From assembly GCA_016928915.1 (NCBI GenBank), contig JAFGJT010000012.1, positions 1 through 64,000 of the forward strand: a stretch of DNA of 64,000 bases. The letters are read 5' to 3'. Origin of the DNA: Candidatus Peregrinibacteria bacterium. GTDB taxonomy: Bacteria; Patescibacteriota; Gracilibacteria; UBA1369; PNNO01. Both the position numbers and the translations under genes were made by a program. Within the stretch, counting starts at the first letter, position 1, and every line of letters begins with the position of its first letter. Below the pieces are notes generated by a model. The model worked only from the letters and a program-made list of their open reading frames with translations, made no database searches and was not told the origin of the DNA. Shown in pieces: positions 54,987 through 63,372 of this stretch.

Positions 54987-56147
54987 TTACAAAAAAAACT
55001 TATTCCACTTTTGGGCTAAAATGTATGATTTTTCCTTGAGTTTTAAATTCAGGGAGCAATATTCCTGAATTATCTGATCAACAAGGGGAAATATTTCATT
55101 TTTATCGAATGATTTAATTATATAATTTTCTAAACCAGCCATTTTTAAAAAATTTTGGATTTTTTCAGAGTATGAAATTGCAATAAACGGACATCCCGCG
55201 AGAATTGAAAAAAGGATTGAGTGAAGTCTCATGCCAAAAGTGAATTTTGCATGTGAAATTATATCTAAAATTTCATAGATATTTTCATTATATTTTAACA
55301 TTTTGATTTTCCCCTCTAACCCTTTTTGTGCAATAAATTTATTCAAAACTGACCAGTCATTATCCTTGATAAGCTGAAATGGAATAAAGACTGGTAACAA
55401 TTGGTATTTTATACGAATTTCATCAACAGTCTGTATAAATTTTGTATACAATTTTTCTTGATTTTCAATCCAGGGACGAATTGAACAAATAAAGTATCCG
55501 CAACAACCCAATTGTTCTACTTTTTTATTCAACCTGTCGTATCCTGATTTTTGAATGAATTTTCTATCAAAATTTAATTTGAAAACCGGATCACAGGTAA
55601 CAATTATTTCTTTGTTGATTTTTAATTTTTCTAATAAATTTTTTGATTCCTCGTCCCTTAAATTAATATAAAAAGCTTTTGAAAATACTCTTTTTACTAT
55701 CCATCTGCCGATTTTTGTTTTTATAGGACCTACACTCTGCCCCAGCATATACACCGGTTTTTTGTATTTATATGCAAAATAAGCCTGCAAACCCCATAAT
55801 AATACTGCAAACAGCCTCTCGTCCGTAAACAAACCGCCGCCACCCAGAATAAATTTGTCACATGTTTTGATTTGCTTTAAAGTATGCCATAATTCGCCCT
55901 TAAATATACCGCGTAAAAACGATCTTATTCCCAGCGGAACAAGATAAAATGTCTTAACCTTGGCTTGGGGAATAAATTTATTATAAAATTCCCGGGATCT
56001 TGCTTTATCATAACTTAAAACAACTATTTCAGCCTCCGGGTACTTTTTATACAGCGATTCTATAATGGAAAGACCTATGGCTTCATCCCCTAGGTTTGTC
56101 GACCCATAGTGACCGCAGAGTACGAATTTTTGTTTATCGTGAGCCAT
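54987..56147 (-). CDS. csaB: Polysaccharide pyruvyl transferase, CsaB-like
   Basis: The 386-aa protein starts VLCGHYGSTNLGDEAIGLSII, the N-terminal signature of polysaccharide pyruvyl transferases. FILGGGGLFTDE, YMLGQSVGPIKTKIGRW and the C-terminal GMRLHSILFSILAGCPFIAISYSEKIQNF follow, all family landmarks. CsaB adds a pyruvyl ketal to the secondary cell-wall polymer, which is then bound by SLH domains. The M23-SLH protein at 15451 supports this reading. It overlaps rnhB by 14 bases, so the two are co-transcribed leftward. Codon use is host-like, which marks the return from the GC-rich unit. Confidence 0.88.
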   Translation of the reverse strand: MAHDKQKFVLCGHYGSTNLGDEAIGLSIIESLYKKYPEAEIVVLSYDKARSREFYNKFIPQAKVKTFYLVPLGIRSFLRGIFKGELWHTLKQIKTCDKFILGGGGLFTDERLFAVLLWGLQAYFAYKYKKPVYMLGQSVGPIKTKIGRWIVKRVFSKAFYINLRDEESKNLLEKLKINKEIIVTCDPVFKLNFDRKFIQKSGYDRLNKKVEQLGCCGYFICSIRPWIENQEKLYTKFIQTVDEIRIKYQLLPVFIPFQLIKDNDWSVLNKFIAQKGLEGKIKMLKYNENIYEILDIISHAKFTFGMRLHSILFSILAGCPFIAISYSEKIQNFLKMAGLENYIIKSFDKNEIFPLVDQIIQEYCSLNLKLKEKSYILAQKWNKFFL

Positions 56148-56745
56148 TTATTAATTCTTTTATAGGCCTGAAACTTTGTCTATGCAATGGACACAAACCA
56201 TATTTCTTAAGTCTGTCCATATGCAGGACAGTTCCGTATCCTTTATGCATTTTAAACCCGAATTCAGGATACATTAAATCATAGCTTTGCATCAATGTAT
56301 CTCTAACAACTTTTGCAACAATCGATGCGGCGGCAATACATCTTACCCTGGAATCTCCGAACTTAATTGTTTTATAGGGAATAAAAAAATTGTGCTTTCC
56401 TATGCCGTCAATCAATAAATAATCCGGCAAAATCCGTAAATTATCAACCGCACGTTTAAATGCAAGTTTGTTGGCATATGCAAGCCCTTTTTCGTCAATT
56501 TCAGTATTTGATGCCATCCCTATCCCGCAGATCCCCTTTTTAATAATTTCGGGAAAAACACCCTCTCTCTGAACGGATGTTAATTGTTTTGAATCGTTTA
56601 ATGCGGGAATTCTTGTGTTTAAAGGCAAAATAACCGCAGCCGCAACAACCGGACCGGCCCACGGCCCCCTTCCTGCTTCATCAAGCCCGGCAACATTTAA
56701 AAAGCCCTCCTTTTTGAGTTTGATTTCTAAAGGATGGGCTTTCAT
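56134..56745 (-). CDS. rnhB: Ribonuclease HII
   Basis: RNase HII removes ribonucleotides from DNA-RNA hybrids. The N-terminal signature is VAGLDEAGRGPWAGPVVAAAVIL with the catalytic Asp-Glu pair. LNDSKQLT, YLLIDGIGKH and IAAASIVAKVVRDTLM follow, then the C-terminal YPEFGFKMHKGYGT and the HRQSFRPIKEL end. All four acidic active-site residues are in expected places. The length of 203 aa is typical. It lies between rplS (9-base gap) and csaB (14-base overlap), forming a minus-strand operon rplS-rnhB-csaB; rplS-rnhB is a common neighbourhood in bacteria. Confidence 0.95.
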   Translation of the reverse strand: MKAHPLEIKLKKEGFLNVAGLDEAGRGPWAGPVVAAAVILPLNTRIPALNDSKQLTSVQREGVFPEIIKKGICGIGMASNTEIDEKGLAYANKLAFKRAVDNLRILPDYLLIDGIGKHNFFIPYKTIKFGDSRVRCIAAASIVAKVVRDTLMQSYDLMYPEFGFKMHKGYGTVLHMDRLKKYGLCPLHRQSFRPIKELINGSR

Positions 56746-56754
56746 AAGTATAAA

Positions 56755-57282
56755 TTACGCTTTTGCCTCATTGGCCGGAGCTTCGGCTGCAGGAGCGGCG
56801 GTCTCAGGTGCAGGTGCGGTTGTTTCTTCAGCAGCTGCAGGAACGGAAGCAGCTGTCTCGGCCGGGGCAACTTCCGGGGCAACAGGAGCTTCTTCCATCA
56901 CAGGTTCCTGTACTGCTGCTTCTTTTTCTTCTGTTAAATGTTTTTCGCGCAGTCTAGCTGATTTACCTGATCTCTTTCTCATAAAATAAAGTTTTGATCT
57001 TCGAACGCTTGATTCTTTTTTTACCTGAATTTTGGCGATATTAGGTGAATAAAGCGGAAAAACCTTTTCAACGCCGATGCCCTCAACAACCTTGCGCACT
57101 GTAAAAGTTTTACTTGGGCCGTTTCCTGCTCCAATGGCGATAACAAGCCCCTCAAACACCTGTATTCTTTCCTTTTCGCCTTCTTTAATTTTCTGGTGAA
57201 CCCTTATAGTTACTCCGGGCTTTAAATCAGGCATTTTTTTTATAAATTTTTTTCCGACATTTTGTATAAGCTGCATATTCAT
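56755..57282 (-). CDS. rplS: Ribosomal protein L19 with Ala/Glu/Pro-rich tail
   Basis: The first 115 residues are a standard L19: LKPGVTIRVHQKIKEGEKERIQVFEGLVIA, FTVRKVVEGIGVEKVFPLYSP and VRRSKLYFMRKRSGKSARL. The remaining 60 residues are a low-complexity Ala/Glu/Pro/Thr tail (EEAPVAPEVAPAETAASV and similar) which normal L19 lacks. L19 sits at the 30S-50S interface, so a long acidic tail there is unusual. A start two codons later (MQLIQN) is equally possible. The promoter at 57320 has a perfect TATAAT, and its -35 overlaps the end of the wHTH gene. Confidence 0.95.
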   Translation of the reverse strand: MNMQLIQNVGKKFIKKMPDLKPGVTIRVHQKIKEGEKERIQVFEGLVIAIGAGNGPSKTFTVRKVVEGIGVEKVFPLYSPNIAKIQVKKESSVRRSKLYFMRKRSGKSARLREKHLTEEKEAAVQEPVMEEAPVAPEVAPAETAASVPAAAEETTAPAPETAAPAAEAPANEAKA

Positions 57283-57319
57283 AATATATTTTTTTAAACA
57301 AGTTTAAATAAGCGAAAGG

Positions 57320-57348
57320 ATTATACAAACTCATCCGCGTAAAATCAA
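57320..57348 (-). promoter_or_regulatory. rplS promoter
   Basis: TTGATT, 17 bases and TATAAT on the minus strand lie 38 bases before the rplS ATG. Confidence 0.7.
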
Positions 57349-57917
57349 GTAAAATGCTTTTCGAGCTTGTTAACCGCGATTATGTTGTCAGGATCGGTTA
57401 AAATCGAGCCTATAAACTGATCTTTGCACTTAATCCTGTATAAAAAGTCGTCTTTTGTGAGGATGCTAAAGCGAACAGGTCTTTCACTGGCTATTTCGGC
57501 GTTAAGAAATTCCTGAAGTTTAACTTTGTCTATATTGCCGACAACCAGCAAATCAACCGGGGAATCTTTATCAACGAATATGCCAAGAAGAGCCATAAAA
57601 TCAATATCTCCAAGTTTTTCGATGTTTTTTACAAGATCGTCTCTGCCGCTCATTGCTTTAACTATGATATTTTTAAGTTCGTTAAACACCACAAAAGATT
57701 TGTTTACTATATAGTACTTCTTTCGGTTTTTTGTTTTACTTTTTAAAAGTCCGAGTTTCTTTAAATTATCAAGTTCCCTTCTGACGGAATTAATCTGTTC
57801 ATCTAGTTTACGTGTAAGTTCCCTGATGAAATATTCTTCATCAGGATTTAAAAGGAATATAGTTAATAATTTTATACGGGTGTTCGAAGTGAACAGCCTT
57901 TTAAGCAGATTTTCCAT
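57345..57917 (-). CDS. Winged-helix regulator with nucleotidyltransferase-like domain
   Basis: The 190-aa protein begins with a winged-helix domain: KRLFTSNTRIKLLTIFLLNP, FIRELTRKLDEQINSVRRELDNLKKLGLLKS and KKYYIVNKSF, the ArsR/MarR-like pattern. The C-terminal half (about 95-190) has DIDFMALLGIFVDKDSPVDLLVVGNID, which recalls minimal nucleotidyltransferase (MNT-like) folds but lacks a clear GSxxxG/DxD active site. Proteins of this layout occur widely in CPR genomes, mostly uncharacterised. A perfect inverted repeat (57939-57959) lies just upstream of its start and could be an autoregulatory operator. Confidence 0.78.
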   Translation of the reverse strand: MENLLKRLFTSNTRIKLLTIFLLNPDEEYFIRELTRKLDEQINSVRRELDNLKKLGLLKSKTKNRKKYYIVNKSFVVFNELKNIIVKAMSGRDDLVKNIEKLGDIDFMALLGIFVDKDSPVDLLVVGNIDKVKLQEFLNAEIASERPVRFSILTKDDFLYRIKCKDQFIGSILTDPDNIIAVNKLEKHFT

Positions 57918-57938
57918 ACCTAATTTGAAACCCTAGAA

Positions 57939-57959
57939 TTGTATACATTATTTATACAA
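57939..57959. promoter_or_regulatory. Palindromic operator candidate
   Basis: TTGTATA-N7-TATACAA, perfect 7-bp arms, is centred about 32 bases before the start of the wHTH regulator gene and overlaps -10-like sequence. Confidence 0.55.
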
Positions 57960-58344
57960 AATCCACAGATATGTACAAGTTTTTTTATCAAAAAGAAATA
58001 GCTTGATTTTATAAATATTGTATAATTAAATATATTTACTTGGAATATTTCACCAACCATGTTTTATGTTTAATTTAAAACAAATTCCCTCTTTGCCGCA
58101 CAATTTTTTTATACATTAAATTATGTTTCAAAAACGTGTTTAGTCAACCCACTCTGTTAATTCACGCCTGAATAAAAAAATTATTCATATATAGTAATTG
58201 AACAAAATATTCTAAAAATATGAATATACTAATAAATATGGATATATATGTCCTTATTAAGTTAGTGTACACAAAATTTAACTAAATATTCATTCCCGAT
58301 TAAATGAATAATCAATAAATAATAAGAAGTGATTAAACACTCAC
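57960..58344. other. Very AT-rich 385-bp spacer
   Basis: I see no gene or RNA. It contains many ATATTC/GAATAT-like short inverted strings (around 58180-58260) and several -10-like boxes on both strands. Confidence 0.6.
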
Positions 58345-58596
58345 CTATGAAAAATCACTCTCATCTTCCTCCTTGGACATTAAACTCATAAACAGACCGG
58401 TTAACATAACTCCGGTAAATATTCCAAGAAGAGCGATTACGAAAATTAGAATTGTTGGAGGAGTGGATGCGTCAACACCAAAAAAGAAGTATGTAATAAA
58501 ATTACACTGCGCCCCGATATTCTGAAAAGCAACTATTAAAATAATAACAACAAGTACTATTGAACCCGTTAAAAAGAAGTTTTTTAGGTTTTTCAT
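58345..58596 (-). CDS. LapA-domain (DUF1049-like) small membrane protein
   Basis: The 83-aa protein has two membrane helices (FLTGSIVLVVIILIVAFQNIGA and PPTILIFVIALLGIFTGVMLTGLFMSL) with a short loop between them and an acidic C terminus (SKEEDESDFS). The AFQN string after helix 1 and the GIFTGV glycine pattern in helix 2 match the LapA/DUF1049 family. In diderms LapA takes part in LPS assembly; in organisms without LPS the role is unknown. It lies 47 bases downstream of tig on the same strand. Confidence 0.75.
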   Translation of the reverse strand: MKNLKNFFLTGSIVLVVIILIVAFQNIGAQCNFITYFFFGVDASTPPTILIFVIALLGIFTGVMLTGLFMSLMSKEEDESDFS

Positions 58597-58643
58597 ATTA
58601 TGTATTTATTGCAAAACTCTATATATTATAGCACGATATATGT

Positions 58644-59891
58644 TTATTTTTCAATAAAACGTTCATATAATTTTGAAAGACGAATTGAATTTGCCGCTTT
58701 AGCGCGAATCCCATGATCTTCTTTTGACTTGCCGTCCATACCGAGTTTGTTAATTTCTTCATTAATTTCCTCTTCTTTAGCTTCAATTTTTTCTTTTTCC
58801 ATAATTTCATTAAGCCCGAACCTTAAAGTTAATCTTTTTTCGGCTTCTTTGCGAAGTTCCTTTCTGATCTCTTCTTCAGTCTTTTTCATGTGAGCAAGAT
58901 AATCTTCAAACTTTAGCCCGTGGTGCGACATGTCATGCTTCATTTCGTGCAGAATATATTCAACCTCCTCATCAACAAGAATGTCCGAAAAATCAACCTT
59001 AATAAGTGACAAAAATTTTTCAAACAGCTCGTTTTCCTGCCTTTTTTTCTCCTGCATTTGCCTGTACTGGGAAAGATCCTTTGAAACGGTATCCCTAAAA
59101 TCAGCGACTTTTTTGCCCTCTCCGAGATATTTGCTTACAAATTCATCATCAATATCGGGATATGATGGACGCAAAATTTTATTTACCTTAACATTAAATT
59201 TAACCTTTTTATTCTGAAAATTCGTTTTATGATAGTCTTTTGGGAAAGTAAGCGTGAACTCTTTAATTTCACCCGGTTTTAAACCTATAAGATTGTCCTC
59301 AAAACCCGGAACCATCATCTGCTCGCCGATAATCAGTGGATGATTAAGGCTTTTTGTACCCTCAAGCGAAGCCCCGCCCTCATCAAATCCTTCAAAATCA
59401 ATCTCAACCTTATCTCCTTTTTCAGAGAGATTTTCCGTGGATTTCCATGCAACCATTTCTTTCTGAAAGTTTTTAACAGCATCATCAATGTCTTTTTCCT
59501 CAACTTTTACTTGTTTTGGCTTAATTTTAACCTTTTCATAGCCCGCAATCTTAATTTCGGGATATAGGGCAAGAACCGCCTTAAATTTTAAAGGTTCAAG
59601 AGAAACAACTTCAACCTTCGGACGCGCCACAACCTGCAAATTTTCTTTTTTTATCGCATCCGTAAGAACGCGCGGAATCGCCGAATCAAGGGCGTGATTC
59701 ATAACAAGCTCTTTGCCCACATGCTGCAGCAAAACATCGTAGGGCACTTTGCCGGGCCTAAAACCCGGAATCTTAACCTCTTTTGAAATCTCCTCAGCGG
59801 CTTGCTCAAGATCTTTTTTAAAATCGTTCTCAGTCAGTGTCGCGTTAATTTCCGCTTCGGATTTGGGTAGTTTTTTTATATCGAGTTCCAT
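58644..59891 (-). CDS. tig: Trigger factor
   Basis: This ribosome-associated chaperone and peptidyl-prolyl isomerase is 415 aa. The N-terminal ribosome-binding domain holds the signature PGFRPGKVPYDVL (about 42-54). The central FKBP-like PPIase domain spans about 150-240 with GDKVEIDFEGFDEGG and MVPGFEDNLIGLKPGE. The C-terminal helical arms (about 260-415) are strongly charged. The start lies behind a good promoter (59918-59946) with no SD. It is divergent from the 989-aa gene, and the two -35 boxes are only four bases apart. Confidence 0.94.
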   Translation of the reverse strand: MELDIKKLPKSEAEINATLTENDFKKDLEQAAEEISKEVKIPGFRPGKVPYDVLLQHVGKELVMNHALDSAIPRVLTDAIKKENLQVVARPKVEVVSLEPLKFKAVLALYPEIKIAGYEKVKIKPKQVKVEEKDIDDAVKNFQKEMVAWKSTENLSEKGDKVEIDFEGFDEGGASLEGTKSLNHPLIIGEQMMVPGFEDNLIGLKPGEIKEFTLTFPKDYHKTNFQNKKVKFNVKVNKILRPSYPDIDDEFVSKYLGEGKKVADFRDTVSKDLSQYRQMQEKKRQENELFEKFLSLIKVDFSDILVDEEVEYILHEMKHDMSHHGLKFEDYLAHMKKTEEEIRKELRKEAEKRLTLRFGLNEIMEKEKIEAKEEEINEEINKLGMDGKSKEDHGIRAKAANSIRLSKLYERFIEK

Positions 59892-59917
59892 AAAAATTTG
59901 ATTAATTTTGCCTGAAG

Positions 59918-59946
59918 ATACTACATGCTATGGAAAAGTGTGTCAA
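59918..59946 (-). promoter_or_regulatory. tig promoter
   Basis: TTGACA, 17 bases and TAGTAT on the minus strand lie 26 bases before the tig ATG. Confidence 0.7.
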
Positions 59947-59950
59947 AAGT

Positions 59951-59979
59951 TTGCAAAAACCGCTATTTTTTGATAAAAT
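59951..59979 (+). promoter_or_regulatory. Promoter of the 989-aa gene
   Basis: TTGCAA, 17 bases and TAAAAT lie 25 bases before the ATG at 60005. It is back to back with the tig promoter. Confidence 0.6.
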
Positions 59980-60004
59980 ATATAGATTTATATTGAAAAA
60001 ATAA

Positions 60005-62974
60005 ATGCACAAAAACAAAACAAAAACAAAAAGTATATTTTTTGAGCATAGACTTGTCTGTTACAAGCGCAAAGAAGACGAGCTTTACGAGGAAGGAACT
60101 CCGGTTGAAAAGGGAAACCTTGAACCGGAAAGTATTTTAAAGGGATTTCATGAAAGATATAATCCATGGAACCTGAATGCGGCTATCAATAATCCGGATG
60201 AGGTTATTTTTGGCGTAAGAGACAGAATGATGGATCCTCTTGGAGGAATTAACCAGCTTTCCGGTGATAATATTTTAAATACCCGCGTCAGTTACAAACT
60301 TGAACATATAGCCACAATGGCGCCTCAGGCATATAAACAGATAATTGACGAGGAAGTACGAAGGCGGGGCGGTCCCGGACCCGATTATACATGGAGCAAC
60401 GCACGAAAAAAAATTGAAAGGCAAGTAGCTGCAGACTTTTTTACTTATGATATCTTCGCAGGTCAGAACTATATGACTCTGCGCACTAATCTGCAGGCGC
60501 AGATTCAGGGCCTTGGATTTATAGGGAACCGCGGGTTCACAGATTCCCGCCGCAACAGAATAAATCTGGCAAATCCATTTGCAACAAATGAATTTGATGT
60601 AGCCACAGGTGCTCCGGGCATGCCCGCTCAGGAAACAGTGGTTATAAAATGGCATCAGGAAGACTTTATAACAATAAAAAACAAACTTGAACGCGCCGGT
60701 TTATGGTCGGATTTTTCAAGCCAGCCCAATGCCCGCCGTTTTATACATCTAAAATTCAGGCACTCACTTTTGGAGCGCACTGTCGCGGAAGAAGCCGCAA
60801 AACTAAGTAATGACAAATATAATCCCCAAAGACTTATAACATGGCTTGAAAACGATTTAACCAGGCAGGCGTTAAGAGAAGATACAATATTTGAAAAGTG
60901 GGTTAAAAATAAATTGTATGATAATACAACCACTCCTCCAACCGTGCTTTTCAGCAGTGTTGAAGATCTTAAAAGAAGAAATCCAAATCTCTATAGAGAG
61001 TTAATAATTGAACAAAATAAAGCACGTGTGAGAACAAGGCCTAACTCCTTATACAACCATCTTACTACAATCCTTCTGCCAAAATCGCTTGAAAACGTTC
61101 AAAAATCCAAGGAAACAAAGACACTGCTTGCTTATTTATTTCATAAATCAAATGATCCGGATGATGCGAGTGATGTTTATAAATATATGGGATCTCTCGC
61201 AGGCTCAAAAGTTGATACAACAAAAGATGAAGAAACTCTAAATTCTCTTACGGATCCAATTAATTTGTTTAATGAATTTCAGGAAAATTTTATTAATGAT
61301 TTCGGAGAATTATCCGACCTTAAAAAAGAATTTGATGATATTCATACGGAAATAACCGGAATAGGTGCAAAAAGCGCTGGGGAACAAGCAAAACTTGTTG
61401 AAAAGGTAAAAGAATTAAATGCAAGGGAAAGAGAAATCAAAAAGTCAATGAATACAATACAAAACAAATTAATAAAAAATATTAAATCTTTAAAAACACT
61501 TATAACTGAAAATTTAACGGCAAATGGAATTTTTGGAATGGATATTGATCTGAAGCATTCTGATTGGAACTTCCTTGATTTTACGTTTCTATCTAATCCG
61601 AGATTTGATGACAGACCATCAGATTATAATGATAAAAAAACCTATATTGATGACTTTACAAGGCTGTGTTTTAATAATCCGGATATTATTAAAAACATTA
61701 ATAATCTTTCAAATTCCCTAAATACAAACAAAAAAAACATTGAAGACCGTTTAAAAGATGCAAAAGAAAAAAATGAAAAGGCCGAAGCCGCTGAAAAGAT
61801 GGATTCCCGCGGGCTTTTGTATCTTCTTGTGAAAAGGGATCTTGAACGAAAAGGGCTTACGGCTGAAACCGGTCTGCATGAAAAGGCTCATTTAACAACA
61901 AATCTTTTGATTGCCGACTGCCGCAATGCCGAAATTTACGGTAATGTTAACCAGCATATTGCGAGCGGTCTTGAAAAAAGTTTTGGAAAGCGTCTTAAAG
62001 AAGCTTTTCAGTCCGGATTTTTCTTTTCGCCAACTTTATCGGGACAGGATGCCATTGCACATATAATTGATCTTCATCCTGAACTTGCGATGTTTAAGGA
62101 TATTAATCTTTTTTCCACCCGAAAAGACCTTATTCAGATGATGCACCGCTACGGCATGGCAAATCCGGCAAAAATACGTGAATTTATTGCGATGATTGGT
62201 GAATGCATAAGAGGAATTGAACTTCCCGGAGAAGGCGCAAAAGAAGCGCTTAAAACGAAAATTAAGGTTTTTGATCAGGATGTTCCTCATCTTGAACGTT
62301 TAATCAATATGCTGACTCTTCTTGAAACACAGCTTCGCACTGAAAATTTTCTTCAGGGCGTAAGAGAGGCTGAAGCCGGAGAACCGGCTCTGGACAGACA
62401 AAAACTGATATTGAACATGCTTAAAGATCAGACCGAAGGTGAAAACGCGCTTGATGAAAGGCTTGCGAATTCTCTTCAGGGTCATGATGCCCGCTTTAAA
62501 CGCTTATTTATGAAGAAAGATCTTAAAGCGGAATATAATATGGCAATGGATCAGCTTGGGGCGCTTCCCGCGGATTTACGTGAACAGGAATTAATTCAGC
62601 GCGGTCTTGCTCCAAGAGTGGCAACTCGAGGGGTTGTTTCTCTGCGCGCTGAAAGAGGGCTTAAAAAAGCCGGTATCGCAATACTAAAATATAACCCGAT
62701 AAGTCTTGTTGGGTGGGGAATGGGATGGCTGGGAGAAAAAGGCGGAAGATGGGCATGGAATTATATGAAAGGGAAATGGAATGTTATAAAACCCGAAATG
62801 CAGGCCGGACGCGCGGTATGGAAAGCCAAAACCGAAGGCGCCATAATGCGGGTGCCTTTATATGCGGCGGCAATTCCGGTTGGAATCACGGCATGGGGGC
62901 TTTCCGCTCCTTCAAGATTCTTAAAATGGCTGCTGCCAAAAAGCGCAACTCAGGGCGCGGCTGCTGCAAAATAA
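60005..62974 (+). CDS. Large protein of unknown function (989 aa)
   Basis: I do not recognise this protein. It opens with a basic N terminus (HKNKTKTKSIFFEHRLVCYKRK) and continues as a long, mostly helical, highly charged sequence. A coiled coil lies at about 440-520 (GELSDLKKEFDDIHTEITGIG, EKVKELNAREREIKKSMNTI). The only hydrophobic part is near the C terminus (LVGWGMGWLGEKGGRWAWNY and MRVPLYAAAIPVGITAWGL), which could be a membrane-associated or hairpin segment. No catalytic motif stands out. Two further unknown genes follow on the same strand with 29-base and 6-base gaps, so the three form a likely operon from the promoter at 59951. Confidence 0.8.
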   Translation: MHKNKTKTKSIFFEHRLVCYKRKEDELYEEGTPVEKGNLEPESILKGFHERYNPWNLNAAINNPDEVIFGVRDRMMDPLGGINQLSGDNILNTRVSYKLEHIATMAPQAYKQIIDEEVRRRGGPGPDYTWSNARKKIERQVAADFFTYDIFAGQNYMTLRTNLQAQIQGLGFIGNRGFTDSRRNRINLANPFATNEFDVATGAPGMPAQETVVIKWHQEDFITIKNKLERAGLWSDFSSQPNARRFIHLKFRHSLLERTVAEEAAKLSNDKYNPQRLITWLENDLTRQALREDTIFEKWVKNKLYDNTTTPPTVLFSSVEDLKRRNPNLYRELIIEQNKARVRTRPNSLYNHLTTILLPKSLENVQKSKETKTLLAYLFHKSNDPDDASDVYKYMGSLAGSKVDTTKDEETLNSLTDPINLFNEFQENFINDFGELSDLKKEFDDIHTEITGIGAKSAGEQAKLVEKVKELNAREREIKKSMNTIQNKLIKNIKSLKTLITENLTANGIFGMDIDLKHSDWNFLDFTFLSNPRFDDRPSDYNDKKTYIDDFTRLCFNNPDIIKNINNLSNSLNTNKKNIEDRLKDAKEKNEKAEAAEKMDSRGLLYLLVKRDLERKGLTAETGLHEKAHLTTNLLIADCRNAEIYGNVNQHIASGLEKSFGKRLKEAFQSGFFFSPTLSGQDAIAHIIDLHPELAMFKDINLFSTRKDLIQMMHRYGMANPAKIREFIAMIGECIRGIELPGEGAKEALKTKIKVFDQDVPHLERLINMLTLLETQLRTENFLQGVREAEAGEPALDRQKLILNMLKDQTEGENALDERLANSLQGHDARFKRLFMKKDLKAEYNMAMDQLGALPADLREQELIQRGLAPRVATRGVVSLRAERGLKKAGIAILKYNPISLVGWGMGWLGEKGGRWAWNYMKGKWNVIKPEMQAGRAVWKAKTEGAIMRVPLYAAAIPVGITAWGLSAPSRFLKWLLPKSATQGAAAAK

Positions 62975-63003
62975 TCACAAAAAAATAATTAAAATAAAAA
63001 AAT

Positions 63004-63366
63004 ATGTTTGATTCAAAAAACTTTTCTTACAGAACATTTTTAGACCATGTTATGCAAAGAATGCATCTTGAAAACACCGAAGAACCCATTAAAACAAAAA
63101 TTGAAAAAGAAATAGCGCGCATTCTGGGAAATCGAATTATTACTACTGTTATGAACACAATGACAGAGGACAATTTAACAGAATTCGATATTTTAAGGAC
63201 AAAAAATCCCGATCTTGCGGATCTTGAGCTGCTTTTTATGTATGTTGAAAATATACCGGCGCTTTCTGAATCCATGATTAAAAGCATTAACGACCTTGCG
63301 GATGAATTGACATATGATGCGGCAAGGCTTGATAAGGTTCTTGAAGAAAAAAATACCAATAAATAA
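63004..63366 (+). CDS. Small helical protein, DUF5663-like
   Basis: The 120-aa protein is all-helical by eye, with acidic and hydrophobic positions alternating (TEEPIKTKIEKEIARILGNRI, FDILRTKNPDLADLELLFMY). The central part resembles short CPR proteins grouped as DUF5663, but I cannot confirm this without a profile search. It has no membrane helix. It sits between the 989-aa gene and the next unknown gene, with no SD and an AT-rich leader, and probably shares their transcript. Confidence 0.65.
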   Translation: MFDSKNFSYRTFLDHVMQRMHLENTEEPIKTKIEKEIARILGNRIITTVMNTMTEDNLTEFDILRTKNPDLADLELLFMYVENIPALSESMIKSINDLADELTYDAARLDKVLEEKNTNK

Positions 63367-63372
63367 TATTTT

